Below, piece after piece: positions 54,524-62,510 of a stretch of DNA of 64,000 bases. Location: positions 195,861-259,860 of the forward strand of contig CAVWIS010000041.1 of NCBI GenBank assembly GCA_963755055.1, in the 5' to 3' direction. Made by a program: the position numbers and the translations under genes. The stretch comes from AP-16 sp963755055 (lineage in GTDB: Bacteria > Pseudomonadota > Alphaproteobacteria > Rhizobiales > Xanthobacteraceae). The notes below the pieces were generated by a model. It had not been told where the DNA came from and did not search any database. It worked only from the letters and a program-made list of their open reading frames with translations. The number at the start of each line of letters is the position of its first letter. Position 1 is the stretch's first letter.

Positions 54524-56181
54524 GGCTTCACCTCGATCACAATGATGTCGGTTGCATTTTGCTTGAACTTCCGAACCTCGTCGAGATAACGTGACGCTTG
54601 AGGATCTTGAAGGGTCGCGTTGCCCGTCTTGATGTCGTAAACGCATACCGTATTGTTGCCGTTGTCCTGCAACACGTCTAACCAGGAGGAGCCGGCAACG
54701 CGAGCACCCTTGATCCGGCCCCGCTTCCCCATAAGTCCGACATTGCCTGAAAAGGTAGCAAACGACGTTGGGGGCCAACCTTCGACGATAGTCTCAATTA
54801 TTCTATGCACTGTCGTCCCGATTTGTTGTGGCCTCATTCCTGGACTGGCGGCCACGGCTTGATATGTAGATGTGGTGAGATTCTGGACAGCGTCATAGGC
54901 GGTGCAGATGGCATCGACGGTAGCTTTGCTCAGGTCGCCAACAACGGGTACGGCTTGGCTGCCTTTGGACCAATGCTGCCCACGATAAGCATACGCGAGC
55001 ACGCCGACAGTGCCGTCGGCTTGCGGCCCGAGACTACCTGCCGGGATGATACCGTCAAGGTCATATTGCCGGACATTCCGGGCTCCAGCGAACGCCGCAG
55101 GCAGGGTGACGTCGGCGTCAACCGCTTTTGGCAGGGCCGGAATCGTCTGCGCGAACTCCTGGCGGGTCGCTGTCTGATTCCCGTCAGTATTCTGGACAGT
55201 CGTAGCTTGGACGTGGCCGTTTGCGTCGTAGTAGGTTGCGCCCGGCGTCCTACTGTGGGCGGCTGTATGGCCGTTCGCATTGATTGCCCGGACAGCAAGT
55301 GGGCCACTCTGGACGCCGCCGCCTGTCCCTTGGGCTTCCCGCATCTCGGTTTTGGGCAATGGGTGGCCTTGCTGGCCGCCTCCGCTGGCCATCTCCCTCG
55401 GTTGCGTCGGATCGGGTCCTGGTTTGTCTGTCAGCTTGTAGGCGTCGCCCGGCGGCGCTTCCTGGCTGGTGCTTGTCGTTGTGGCGGATGCTGGGGCCAA
55501 CGGGCCGGCCAGATCGGGCGCTCTTGCATCCTCAGCGGGCGGGCCTGGCAAGGAGCCTGGCGGCGAGGTCAAGGGGATGAACAAGTCGCTGGAGATGCCT
55601 GCGCCGCCGACGAGCGGAGGAAGCGGGGGCGACGGATCAAAGGGCGATGGGATCGCGAGCGGAGCATTCGGTTCGGCACGGTTCGGTGCCTGAAAGGATG
55701 CCAGCGTCGTCGAGAGAGCGTCTTGTGGAAGCGGCGCGCTCGGACGTGCAAGCGCCGACAGTCCAGGCTGTGCCGTGTACGGCGGGGCGGGCTCCGCCTG
55801 CGCCTCAGGCGTCACGGGACGGGCAGGAGCCTGGGAAGCAGCCCAGCGCGCGGCCAGCCTTCGCTGAAATTCCTCGACGTGCGGCTTAAGTCCCTCGAAG
55901 AGCGCCGGGCTGAGATGTGGTCGCAGGTCTTCGTAGGTTTGCGCCGCCGGCACGGCTTGCAGGGAGTTCCATGGGCTGGTTACGGCGCCGCCCGACGGCG
56001 CCGCGCCGTCCGGCAATGTCCACGGCCCGGGTGTGGTCTCGCCTGCCGCTATCCGTCTCTGAAACTCCTCGACGTGCGGCTTGAGCCCTTCAAAGAGCGC
56101 TGGCGTGAGGTAGGGTCGCAGGTCCTCGTAGGACTCGATCTCCGCCGAAGGCATGCCTTCGACCTCGTCGACTGACGGCAT
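54520..56181 (-). CDS. Modular putative effector with duplicated N-terminal module and PD-(D/E)XK-like C-terminal domain
   Basis: A 553-aa protein with no signal peptide. Two 29-residue modules, at about 18-46 and 83-111 (YEDLRPYLTPALFEGLKP, then HVEEFQRRIAA), differ at only 3 positions. Residues 115-330 are Pro/Ala/Ser-rich and disordered, and 330-440 hold a beta-rich region (GATYYDANGHVQATTVQNTD). The last 100 residues look like a PD-(D/E)XK nuclease: helix GTTVHRIIETIVEGW (455-469), Asp502 in GSSWLDVLQ, Asp516-x-Lys518 in VCVYDIKTG, Gln528 and a closing IIVIEVKP. This is the layout of a polymorphic toxin. The nuclease call rests on motif reading only. Confidence 0.7.
   Translation of the reverse strand: MPSVDEVEGMPSAEIESYEDLRPYLTPALFEGLKPHVEEFQRRIAAGETTPGPWTLPDGAAPSGGAVTSPWNSLQAVPAAQTYEDLRPHLSPALFEGLKPHVEEFQRRLAARWAASQAPARPVTPEAQAEPAPPYTAQPGLSALARPSAPLPQDALSTTLASFQAPNRAEPNAPLAIPSPFDPSPPLPPLVGGAGISSDLFIPLTSPPGSLPGPPAEDARAPDLAGPLAPASATTTSTSQEAPPGDAYKLTDKPGPDPTQPREMASGGGQQGHPLPKTEMREAQGTGGGVQSGPLAVRAINANGHTAAHSRTPGATYYDANGHVQATTVQNTDGNQTATRQEFAQTIPALPKAVDADVTLPAAFAGARNVRQYDLDGIIPAGSLGPQADGTVGVLAYAYRGQHWSKGSQAVPVVGDLSKATVDAICTAYDAVQNLTTSTYQAVAASPGMRPQQIGTTVHRIIETIVEGWPPTSFATFSGNVGLMGKRGRIKGARVAGSSWLDVLQDNGNNTVCVYDIKTGNATLQDPQASRYLDEVRKFKQNATDIIVIEVKP
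55849..56130. repeat. Two 87-bp coding repeats in the effector gene
   Basis: Copy 1 (56044-56130) and copy 2 (55849-55935) each encode a 29-residue helical module; 26 of 29 residues are the same (Tyr/His, Thr/Ser and Ile/Leu swaps). Start points are 195 bases apart, exactly 65 codons. A Pro/Gly-rich spacer separates them. Confidence 0.9.
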
Positions 56182-56239
56182 GGTCTCACCCGATTTTTGG
56201 TTGGCTGGATGGAGCGAGCGGAGACGCCGGCTGCCGACA

Positions 56240-56267
56240 AACAAAAAAGGGCCGCTGAAGCGGCCCT
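56240..56267 (-). terminator. Rho-independent terminator, minus strand
   Basis: An 8-bp perfect stem, AGGGCCGC (56248-56255) with GCGGCCCT (56260-56267), and a TGAA loop. On the minus strand it is followed by TTTTTTGTTTG. It ends transcription coming from the vapBC side before the effector gene. Confidence 0.85.
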
Positions 56268-56318
56268 CGGGGCGCCGGCGCTAGACCGGACGCAACTCGG
56301 CAGGTTGAGGCAGGCAAC

Positions 56319-56349
56319 AAAAAACCGACCCGGGCTGGCCCTGGGTCGG
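56319..56349 (-). terminator. Second rho-independent terminator, minus strand
   Basis: The stem CCGACCC (56325-56331) pairs with GGGTCGG (56343-56349), with inner pairing of GGGC and GCCC. On the minus strand it is followed by TTTTTTGTTGCC. It stands about 75 bases before the first one in the same direction. Outside the two hairpins, the 56182-56494 gap holds no gene and must contain the effector's promoter. Confidence 0.8.
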
Positions 56350-56494
56350 CGCGCAGAACTCCACTCTCCTATTTCGACATCTGCCCGAAACACGCTCCGG
56401 TGTCAAGGAGAAATCGATCAGGGTTAACAGTGCAGGTCCGCAGCACGGGGTGGGATGCGATCCGCCCAAGGCGCGGAGGGCTTATCGAGGTCTT

Positions 56495-56934
56495 CTAGGA
56501 CGACCCGAGCGGATCGATCACCTCGAGAATGGGAATCGGTTGAAATCTGTGTCCCGTGTGCAGATTCGCGCAATTCCGTGCTCGCGCATGAGGATAGCGG
56601 TGTGCGCGTCGTGCATCAGGTTGCCGGCCAGGTGCGGCAGCTCCGAGATGACCTCTCCAGCGACGTCGACGTGTCGCTGCGTCCGGACGAGAACGCCGAG
56701 GCCCGGCGAAGCAAGCAGTATCGTGACGAACTCCCAAGCTGCCGCCGCGCTCCATGGCTTTCGCATGACGCGCGCGTGGGTCGTCACGCGCAGAAACTCG
56801 CAGAGAATCGACCGGGTCGTGTACCAAGCATCCGGTCTGGTCCGTTAACGCTCGATCCATTCGCGGCAGGGCGCATGAAACGGCGAGTCGGCGTCGGCGG
56901 CGTATACCAGGACGTTGGTATCGACGGCGAGCAC
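56495..56934 (-). pseudogene. vapC: VapC-type PIN-domain toxin, inactivated
   Basis: The frame starts at GTG (56934): LAVDTNVLVYAADADSPFHA, with the first PIN acid in VDTN. At 56847-56845 an in-frame TAA interrupts the protein after EWIER; after it the same frame resumes RTRPDAWYTTRSILCEFLRV, so a Trp codon has likely become a stop. Later acids are in LMHDAHTAILMREHG and TRDTDFNRF. A second defect near 56545 shifts the frame before ILEVIDPLGSS. VapC cleaves RNA, but this copy cannot make a full PIN domain. Confidence 0.8.
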
Positions 56935-57161
56935 TATCGCCCTTCCATTGCCTGGTACAGCGCATCGCGATCGGCAACATCGACGAGCGCGCCACCGCTG
57001 CAAAAAACCGGAAGCGCGGGGAGGGTCCCTCGTCTTCGCTGTGAACGCAGCAGCAGGCGCAGCGCCGTCTCCACCATCTCGGACATCGTGCGGCCTTGAC
57101 GAGCGGCCTCGTGCTCGAGGTCAGCCATGACGGTGTCGTCGATGTTGAGGGTGGTCTTCAT
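56934..57161 (-). CDS. vapB: VapB-type antitoxin
   Basis: A 75-aa protein with a ribbon-helix-helix start: MKTTLNIDDTVMADLEHEAA, then RQGRTMSEMVETALRLLLRS. The C-terminal tail (VFCSGGALVDVADRDALYQA) is the toxin-binding part typical of VapB. Its TAG overlaps the GTG of vapC by one base. It is intact although the toxin is not. An in-frame ATG at 57182 is an alternative start. Confidence 0.85.
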   Translation of the reverse strand: MKTTLNIDDTVMADLEHEAARQGRTMSEMVETALRLLLRSQRRRGTLPALPVFCSGGALVDVADRDALYQAMEGR

Positions 57162-57206
57162 GTATGGATATCCATACCGCACGTAAGGCTATATGTCACC
57201 ACCGAG

Positions 57207-57518
57207 CTAAGCCCGCGTGAAATACAGCCGTCCCTCGACCGGCATGAAATCGAACGTGGCGCGATGCCCGCTCTGTCTGGCAAACGCCGCGAGGCTCGCC
57301 TTTCCCTCATCGTCCATCTCGCCGAAGGCGTACTGCTCGCCCAGGGTCGAGAACAACGACCGCGCCTCCGCAATGGTGATCCATCCGCGTTTGCCCGCCG
57401 CCAAGGGCGCGAGCGACGCCGACAAGTCGGACACGCTGCCAGCGCCGAGCCGCGGCAGACCGGAAGGGTCCGCGCGGTCGGGCATCAGCAGGGATTTCAC
57501 GTCTTCCGTTATTCCCAT
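57207..57518 (-). CDS. Conserved protein of unknown function
   Basis: A 103-aa soluble protein behind an excellent GGGAGGCG site: MGITEDVKSLLMPDRADPSG, then a short helical domain (RGWITIAEARSLFSTLGEQY) and the end GHRATFDFMPVEGRLYFTRA. The pattern looks like a small helical domain plus a beta hairpin. The function is unknown. Confidence 0.7.
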   Translation of the reverse strand: MGITEDVKSLLMPDRADPSGLPRLGAGSVSDLSASLAPLAAGKRGWITIAEARSLFSTLGEQYAFGEMDDEGKASLAAFARQSGHRATFDFMPVEGRLYFTRA

Positions 57519-57573
57519 GATCGCCTCCCAGGGGCGGGGCGGTCCTGGCAACCGGGTGCAGGTCCGCAACGGA

Positions 57574-57822
57574 TCAGTAGTCGCGCCGGTTCCCCTCGCG
57601 ATATTGCTGCTGCTCGCGCTGCCGCTCGTGCTTGCGCGCTTCGTGCCGTCCGATGACGCAGCCGACGACCGCGCCGGCAACTCCGTGATGACCCGCATAA
57701 TGGCCGGCGGCGCCGCCGATGACAGCGCCCTTCAGGCAGCCTCTGGCGTCGGCGGCACCGGGGACCGCAACCATGGCGAGGACCAAGGCGGCTGCGGAGA
57801 CGGAGACATGAAGTCTTGTCAT
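57574..57822 (-). CDS. Exported glycine-zipper protein
   Basis: An 82-aa protein with a signal peptide (VSVSAAALVLAMVAVPGAAD, cut after ADA). A glycine-zipper helix pair follows: GCLKGAVIGGAAGHYAGHHG and VAGAVVGCVIGRHEARKH. The tail is highly charged (ERQREQQQYREGNRRDY). Two Cys lie in the helices. Such proteins insert in or under the outer membrane. The function is unknown. Confidence 0.75.
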   Translation of the reverse strand: MTRLHVSVSAAALVLAMVAVPGAADARGCLKGAVIGGAAGHYAGHHGVAGAVVGCVIGRHEARKHERQREQQQYREGNRRDY

Positions 57823-57920
57823 TTGGACGACCCGTTCTGGCTGGTGCAGTTGCTGTCGTAACGCGGCGGCGCGACAATGGTTCCCGAGTGTGGGTTTGGC
57901 GCTGGGGGAGTGTCGCACCG

Positions 57921-58217
57921 TCATTTCTTCGCGCGGGCCCGCGATAGCCGCCGTTTGTTGGCGCCGACGCGCTTCCTGTAGATGCCCATCGCCTTCCTGG
58001 CTACCGCCTCGGGCTTCCGCCCTTGGGCGAGGTCGGTGGCGGCTCCGATCTGGGCCGCGACCAGCGCGGTCGCTTTTTCGCTGACCATCCGGCCGGCCTC
58101 CGCTCTCGCGAAAGCGCCTCCGCCGGCAAGCCGCATCAGGCGCAGCGCGATGACTTGCTGTGCCTCGAAGCCGAGCCGAGCGGCGTCGTACGCGAGCGCC
58201 AGCCAGGGATTGTACAT
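57921..58217 (-). CDS. Phasin-like small helical protein
   Basis: A 98-aa amphipathic helical protein: MYNPWLALAYDAARLGFEAQ, then QVIALRLMRLAGGG and EAGRMVSEKATALVAAQIGA, with a basic end (RKRVGANKRRLSRARAKK). The layout resembles short phasin-like proteins that coat polymer granules, and the end could bind DNA or RNA. It has a GGAGACCTC site before ATG. The phasin link is an inference. Confidence 0.65.
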   Translation of the reverse strand: MYNPWLALAYDAARLGFEAQQVIALRLMRLAGGGAFARAEAGRMVSEKATALVAAQIGAATDLAQGRKPEAVARKAMGIYRKRVGANKRRLSRARAKK

Positions 58218-58294
58218 GAGGTCTCCAGCTCGACGCGCCGCCAAAGATCGCCGTTGCGCGATGGTCCTGTTTGCTGAGCGAAGCGGGCGAGAAC

Positions 58295-58384
58295 CTAATA
58301 AGACAGCGCGGTCAACCCGAGGGTCACGAAGAATACCGCGGCGAGACTCAAGCCGAAGATCCGGCTGTATGAGTTGTCCGACAT
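58295..58384 (-). CDS. Very small membrane peptide (29 aa)
   Basis: A GGGGAG site precedes ATG, and the peptide MSDNSYSRIFGLSLAAVFF continues VTLGLTALSY: a short polar start and one transmembrane helix. Peptides of this pattern recur in Bradyrhizobium-type genomes as I recall. The role is unknown. Confidence 0.5.
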   Translation of the reverse strand: MSDNSYSRIFGLSLAAVFFVTLGLTALSY

Positions 58385-58670
58385 TCAAAGGCTCCCCAAA
58401 GGCGCGGCCGGCCGCTCGCGCGCCCGCGTCCATTTCGTTCGGTTTTTCGTGCGGATCTTCCGCTTCCGGTGTCCCGGCGGCCGGGCTTGTCGGCCGTGCA
58501 AGGTCGCCGAGGTAGAGATCGTCCAACCCACGGCGGCGCGCTTTGTTCCCGCCGATCTGCCCCGGGGCCGCGACGCCATGCGCCGAGAACTGGCGCTGGA
58601 CACGCCGATGAGTAACGGCTGCCCGCCGGGCTCATCCGGCTCTTTCGCCGTGATGCTACGGCTTAAACCT

Positions 58671-58698
58671 CCGGAGGTCCGTGGCGACGGACCTCCGG
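58671..58698. terminator. Strong hairpin, probable terminator
   Basis: An 11-bp perfect stem, CCGGAGGTCCG (58671-58681) with CGGACCTCCGG (58688-58698), and a 6-base loop. It lies about 50 bases after the stop of the Cys-rich gene on the minus strand. The uridine tail is weak. The 58385-58746 gap otherwise holds no supportable gene. Confidence 0.55.
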
Positions 58699-58746
58699 CA
58701 ACCGGCAGATGAACTCATCACCGCTGGCCGCACGGGCCGCGAGGGC

Positions 58747-58980
58747 TCAGAGCTGGCCGTGCGCCCGCAGCACCTGCTGGCACGCCCTGCTGATGCTGGC
58801 GGCGTTCACCACCAGACACTGGCCGACCCTCTGGTCGCCCTGATTCATGACGGCGCGGCAATGCCTGGTCACGTCGTGCCGGCACGCGCGCTTCTCGGCG
58901 TCGGTGGGAGCCTGGGCGAGCGCTGTTGTCTGCAGGCCGAGGCCCATGAGCGCGAGCGCGAGAACGGTCGTCCGAACCAT
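58747..58980 (-). CDS. Small exported cysteine-rich protein
   Basis: A 77-aa protein with a signal peptide (VLALALMGLGLQTTALAQA). The mature part has four Cys in a short helical unit: EKRACRHDVTRHCRAVMNQ, then VGQCLVVNAASISRACQQVL. They likely form two disulfides. It resembles small Cys-repeat proteins of Bradyrhizobium. The second ATG (58980) has GGAG at proper spacing. This is the last gene of alphaproteobacterial style in the window. Confidence 0.7.
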   Translation of the reverse strand: MVRTTVLALALMGLGLQTTALAQAPTDAEKRACRHDVTRHCRAVMNQGDQRVGQCLVVNAASISRACQQVLRAHGQL

Positions 58981-59079
58981 GTGTGTCATCTCCTGTGTCG
59001 TCCGCGGAACTGAGCCCGAGCCAAACGCCGATGCTCAACGGCACCGTGGAAGCGACCCGGGGGAGCCGATCCGTCTCGT

Positions 59080-59545
59080 CGGAGATGCAGCGTACCGGTC
59101 GCGATCGATCAGCGCGTCACCGAGTCGCTCCGGGCCGACGACCGCCTCGCGAAGCACCAGCACCGTGCGTTCCTCGACGTCGAGGACATCGAAGCCAAGC
59201 GAACCCGGGCGCGGTCTACGGGGTGTACGTCAACCTGCCCGAAGAGCCGACCGCAACGACCTCGCTGCGCACCACGTCGGCAACGTTTGGTTGCCGGGGT
59301 CGAACGACTCGGAACCCACGGGGCGATGAACACGCGCATGGGCTCCACGTCTCGATGGAGATCACCGACGTGCTCGACCGGCTCGCGGCTGAAGGCAACT
59401 GGCAGGACGGCGAGCGGCTCGACGTCACGTTCCGACCCATCCCCTTGGTGGGCAGTCCGCCGACGCACCACAGCTCGAGATCGCGCCGCCGGCACATCCG
59501 GATCTCCCGATAACGATCGGTCGCGTGAGCGTCCACTTCGCCTGA
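59080..59545 (+). pseudogene. C-terminal fragment of a tyrosinase-like protein (several frameshifts)
   Basis: Pieces in all three frames form one protein end: VTESLRADDRLAKHQHRAFL, DVEDIEA, then NPGAVYGVYVNLPEEP, RNDLAAHHVGNV, HGLHVSMEITDVLDRLAAEG, GERLDVTFRPIPLVG and, in a third frame, APQLEIAPPAHPDLPITIGR with a stop at 59543-59545. This matches, from memory, the C-terminal domain of bacterial tyrosinase-family proteins. The copper-binding half is absent, because the match begins only after the junction near 59.0 kb. At least four indels occur in 450 bases. Confidence 0.6.
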
Positions 59546-59582
59546 TGTTGACGTCACCGTCGGCCGCCGTGACCACGGGCTC

Positions 59583-59870
59583 TCAGCTCTGGATCTCCTC
59601 GCCCATCGCGAGCGCCTGTGCCTGCTCCATCGAGAACCCGCGTTCCAGCAGGTTCGCCATGCGAGCAGCTGCCGACGCTGCGAGATGCTGTGCCTCGGAG
59701 TCGGCCCGGTTCGTCAGGCGCTCAGCCGAGACACGAGGATGCGTGACTCGGCTCGGTACTCGATAGCCGTGCGTTCCATCATCAACTTCACCCTTCTCGC
59801 TGAGATGGGCCACGAAGAACCGCGTGACCGCTGCCGTGTCTTGCCCTCTATACAGCGTCCGAAGCTGCAC
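59583..59870 (-). CDS. Uncharacterised small helical protein
   Basis: A 95-aa frame: LRTLYRGQDTAAVTRFFVAH, then YRVPSRVTHPRVSAERLTNR and a C-terminal helical stretch ANLLERGFSMEQAQALAMGE. The helical end resembles regulators of the UBA-like kind. No ribosome-binding site is clear, and the first 30 residues may belong to another frame. The family is unknown. Confidence 0.4.
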   Translation of the reverse strand: MQLRTLYRGQDTAAVTRFFVAHLSEKGEVDDGTHGYRVPSRVTHPRVSAERLTNRADSEAQHLAASAAARMANLLERGFSMEQAQALAMGEEIQS

Positions 59871-60141
59871 ACAGCCAGGTACACACTCGGACGTGGGGCT
59901 GCCACAAGGTTGCCTTCACGCACACTCCCGCTCCGCGGCCGCGGGTATGATCGGAGCGGGCTGGAGCGCGAAACGGTACAGCAGACAGTTGGGCACGCGG
60001 CTGCCGCCTGCGGTGACAGGAGCTCCGGGGCCGAGACTTAGTCACATTGGCTGTCAAGAGCGTCGGGGGTTATGGCCTCGGCCGTCGCCCGGACGGGAAT
60101 CCCGAGGCATCCATTCAACGAGCGCCAGATTCAACAGGGCG

Positions 60142-61191
60142 TCAAGGGGCTCGTCGGCCGGAAGCAAGCCGGATCGACGTGTCACGCGGCGGGCCGCCAT
60201 GTGAGCCCCACCATCCAGGGTGCGCACCCCAGGGTGTGAACAACCGTGCGCTGCTCCCATCGGCTTTCAGGACGAACACCGCGACGTTGATGAGACTCCT
60301 CGGGGTGGGCTGCCGCAGGGCGACGACCGCGAGCCTCGTGCCGTCGGGAGACCACTCGAGATCCTCCGCCACTTCGCATCTCATGGGATCCGGCGCGATG
60401 GTCGCGAGATCGACGAGGCTGGAGTTGTGACGTCCGGCAGGCGTCGTTACCCGGATATCGCATCCCTCGGGCTCTTGAGGACTCCGCCTCCCACATAGGC
60501 GATCGTGTTGCCGTCGGGTGACCAAGCGGGGATGAAGTCCTTCACAAGGGGCGACGGTGCTGAGCCGTCCAGACCCACGACGTATAGGCGACCCCCGGCC
60601 GCGTACACGATGTGCGATCCGTCCGGGGACCACAAAGGCGGCGAGGGAGAGGCGTCGCCGTTGATCGTGACGACCGCGGTTCGCCCGGAGCCGTCCGTGT
60701 TCGCGACGAAGATCTGCTGGAGTTGCGCGTAGGCGATGCGCGTCCCATCCGGAGACCACGCCGGGGAACCGATCTCTTCGCCGGGCACGATCAGACGGTC
60801 GGTACCGCGAGCGGGATCCACCACGAGGATACCGTCATACGTATTCCCCGAGGGTGGTCGCTGGCAAGCGCCAGGAGGGTGCCATCCGGAGACCGATCGG
60901 CTGCGACGTCGGCACGAACGCCGGCAGTCGAAGATGAACTTCCCTTTGCCCCGCGGGGTGAGAAGACGTACACCGCCGGTCGTACCGGAGACATCGATGT
61001 GGCCGTTGCGCATCGGAGGTATCGACGGATGCGCGCTCGGGGGACGGAGCGGAGACTTCAGAGGCACTGGAGCCGTCGGTCGGACGTGATCCGGTCTCCG
61101 TAAGCGAACCCCTGCCGACGCATCCTCCGGCAGCGATGACCACGACGACGACGACCATCATGCGGGAGCGGTGGCCCCGGACGCGCTTCAC
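60142..61191 (-). CDS. PD40/TolB-like beta-propeller lipoprotein (frameshifted)
   Basis: The gene starts at GTG (61191) with a lipoprotein signal: RMMVVVVVVIAAGGCVG, where AAGGC is the lipobox. Repeated propeller blades follow in changing frames: GEEIGSPAWSPDGTRIAYAQ, PLWSPDGSHIVYAAGGRLYV, FIPAWSPDGNTIAYVGGG and EDLEWSPDGTRLAVVALRQP. The SPDG motif marks each blade. Such lipoproteins may bind partners at the cell surface. Frame changes lie near 60460, 60840 and 61050. The start and end are approximate. Confidence 0.68.
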
Positions 61192-61242
61192 CGTGGCATT
61201 GCCCGGTGGTGTTCCATGCTCCATGGGTGCCCGAGGGGACAC

Positions 61243-61648
61243 GTTCGTTGAGGATACTTACGGGATCGGCGCCCAACGAGCTGACGACCGTCGCGCAGGA
61301 AAGCCGGTGACGCGATCGTATGTCCCAGGGGGAGCTCTCAATATCGCCGCGAGCGTCTTGCGCAACTCCAAAGCCGCGTGCGGAGTAGAGCTTGGCGTAG
61401 GCGACGTCCCTCTGCCGCGGAGGTCGGCGTCGCGCTTGCAGATAGGGCTGGCCCGAGCGACATGCTGGCCAATGGACTCTGGGCAGCCGGCGTGATGACC
61501 GCACCTGCGTCCATGGCTTCGGCCGCTCCTCGAACGCGAATCCGGGCAGGTCCATCCAACAAGCCGTGATTCGTCGGGTCAAAGTTCGCAGGCGAAGGGA
61601 GAAGAGAGGGCGCGGGCGGCCGCAACACTGGGACAGGGATCCGCTGCC
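61243..61648. other. Unassigned stretch
   Basis: Open frames exist on both strands, but none shows a family pattern or ribosome-binding site. Given the indel density around it, a broken gene could be hidden here. Confidence 0.4.
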
Positions 61649-62113
61649 TCAATCGAGCCTCATGGCGATCGTGACGACGGGAGCCTTCTCGTCATCCTCC
61701 CGACTGGCCCGTCTCCCGCCCGGCGAGGAGCCCATCATGCCCTGGCTGTGCATCCAGGTCATCCCCGACCAGTGATCGTGCATCCAAACCATGTCGCCCC
61801 AATAGCCCTGCATCCAGGCGTAGTCAGAGAGATGTTCCCGCATCCAGGAGACGTCGCCCCAGTGCTGGTGCATAAGCGTCACCTCGTCCCAGTGGGCCTG
61901 CATCCATCACCACATCTGTGGGTTCGGTCGTGCCCACGACGATGCAGACTGCTGATCGCCAGTCGGGATAGGGGGAGATGCACTTGAGGAGCAACTGGCG
62001 AGCACCGCAGCGGTGACGATGAGGGCGATGGCCCCGAGCCTGGCGACGAGCCAACGTCTGCTTCCTTGGCCGGGCATACCATCCGAATCCGCACGTGCAT
62101 CGATCTCGTTCAC
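61649..62113 (-). CDS. Lipoprotein with Trp-Met-x-x-His-Trp decapeptide repeats (in-frame TGA)
   Basis: It starts at GTG (62113) with a basic segment and a lipoprotein signal (VARLGAIALIVTAAVLASC), then a Ser/Pro linker ending ARPNPQMW. An in-frame TGA (61909-61907) is followed at once, in the same frame, by six ten-residue repeats: WMQAHWDEVT, LMHQHWGDVS, WMREHLSDYA, WMQGYWGDMV, WMHDHWSGMT and WMHSQGMMGS. The end is charged (RRASREDDEKAPVV). His and Met spacing suggests copper or similar metal binding, and a permease plus a metal-binding protein follow on the other strand. The TGA may be an error, a real truncation, or recoded as Trp. Confidence 0.6.
61733..61906. repeat. 30-bp tandem coding repeat
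   Basis: Six units of 30 bases (the last partial) encode the WM-x-x-HW decapeptides. On the plus strand the anchor is CATCCA at 30-base steps, for example 61751-61756 and 61781-61786. Third-base differences between units show that the pattern is kept at protein level. Confidence 0.88.
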
Positions 62114-62510
62114 GGTTCAATCACCTCGGCCCGATCGTTTCCACTCCGAGAGGTCTCAGCAGGGGCATCCGCCCCTCGTCCCATGTGCCAAGGGACCTTC
62201 GCGATCTCGACATCCTTGCTAATAGACAAGCGCCGCGGTTGCCCGAGTGTGCGGTGGTGCGCGCTTGGGACAACCACCGGGGACCGCGGCGGCACGCTCG
62301 TTCTGGTCGTTGGGGGCGGGAAGGCCGCTCGGGTACGTGACCACAGCTCCCGAGCACGAGGGGACGAGATATACGTTTGCGCGGACGAGATCGTGCACGA
62401 GCTGAGGAGCGCGCTGTGAAGGTCGGTGGACTTCGGTTCGCGGGGGTGGTTGCCTCGGGGAGCTCACCGCGGCGCTCGGCGCACGCGCTCAACATCGCCT
62501 TTGGGATGAC
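62114..62510. other. Divergent control region without a supported gene
   Basis: It lies between the WMxxHW lipoprotein gene (minus) and the permease gene (plus). Overlapping open frames occur on both strands without family resemblance. If both neighbours serve one metal, a shared metal-responsive operator could sit here, but I see no clear palindrome. Confidence 0.4.

Noticed and set aside
61058..61582. An open frame upstream of the PD40 lipoprotein that might be a regulator
   Set aside because: No helix-turn-helix or enzyme motif is seen in any frame, and the region is too damaged to assign.
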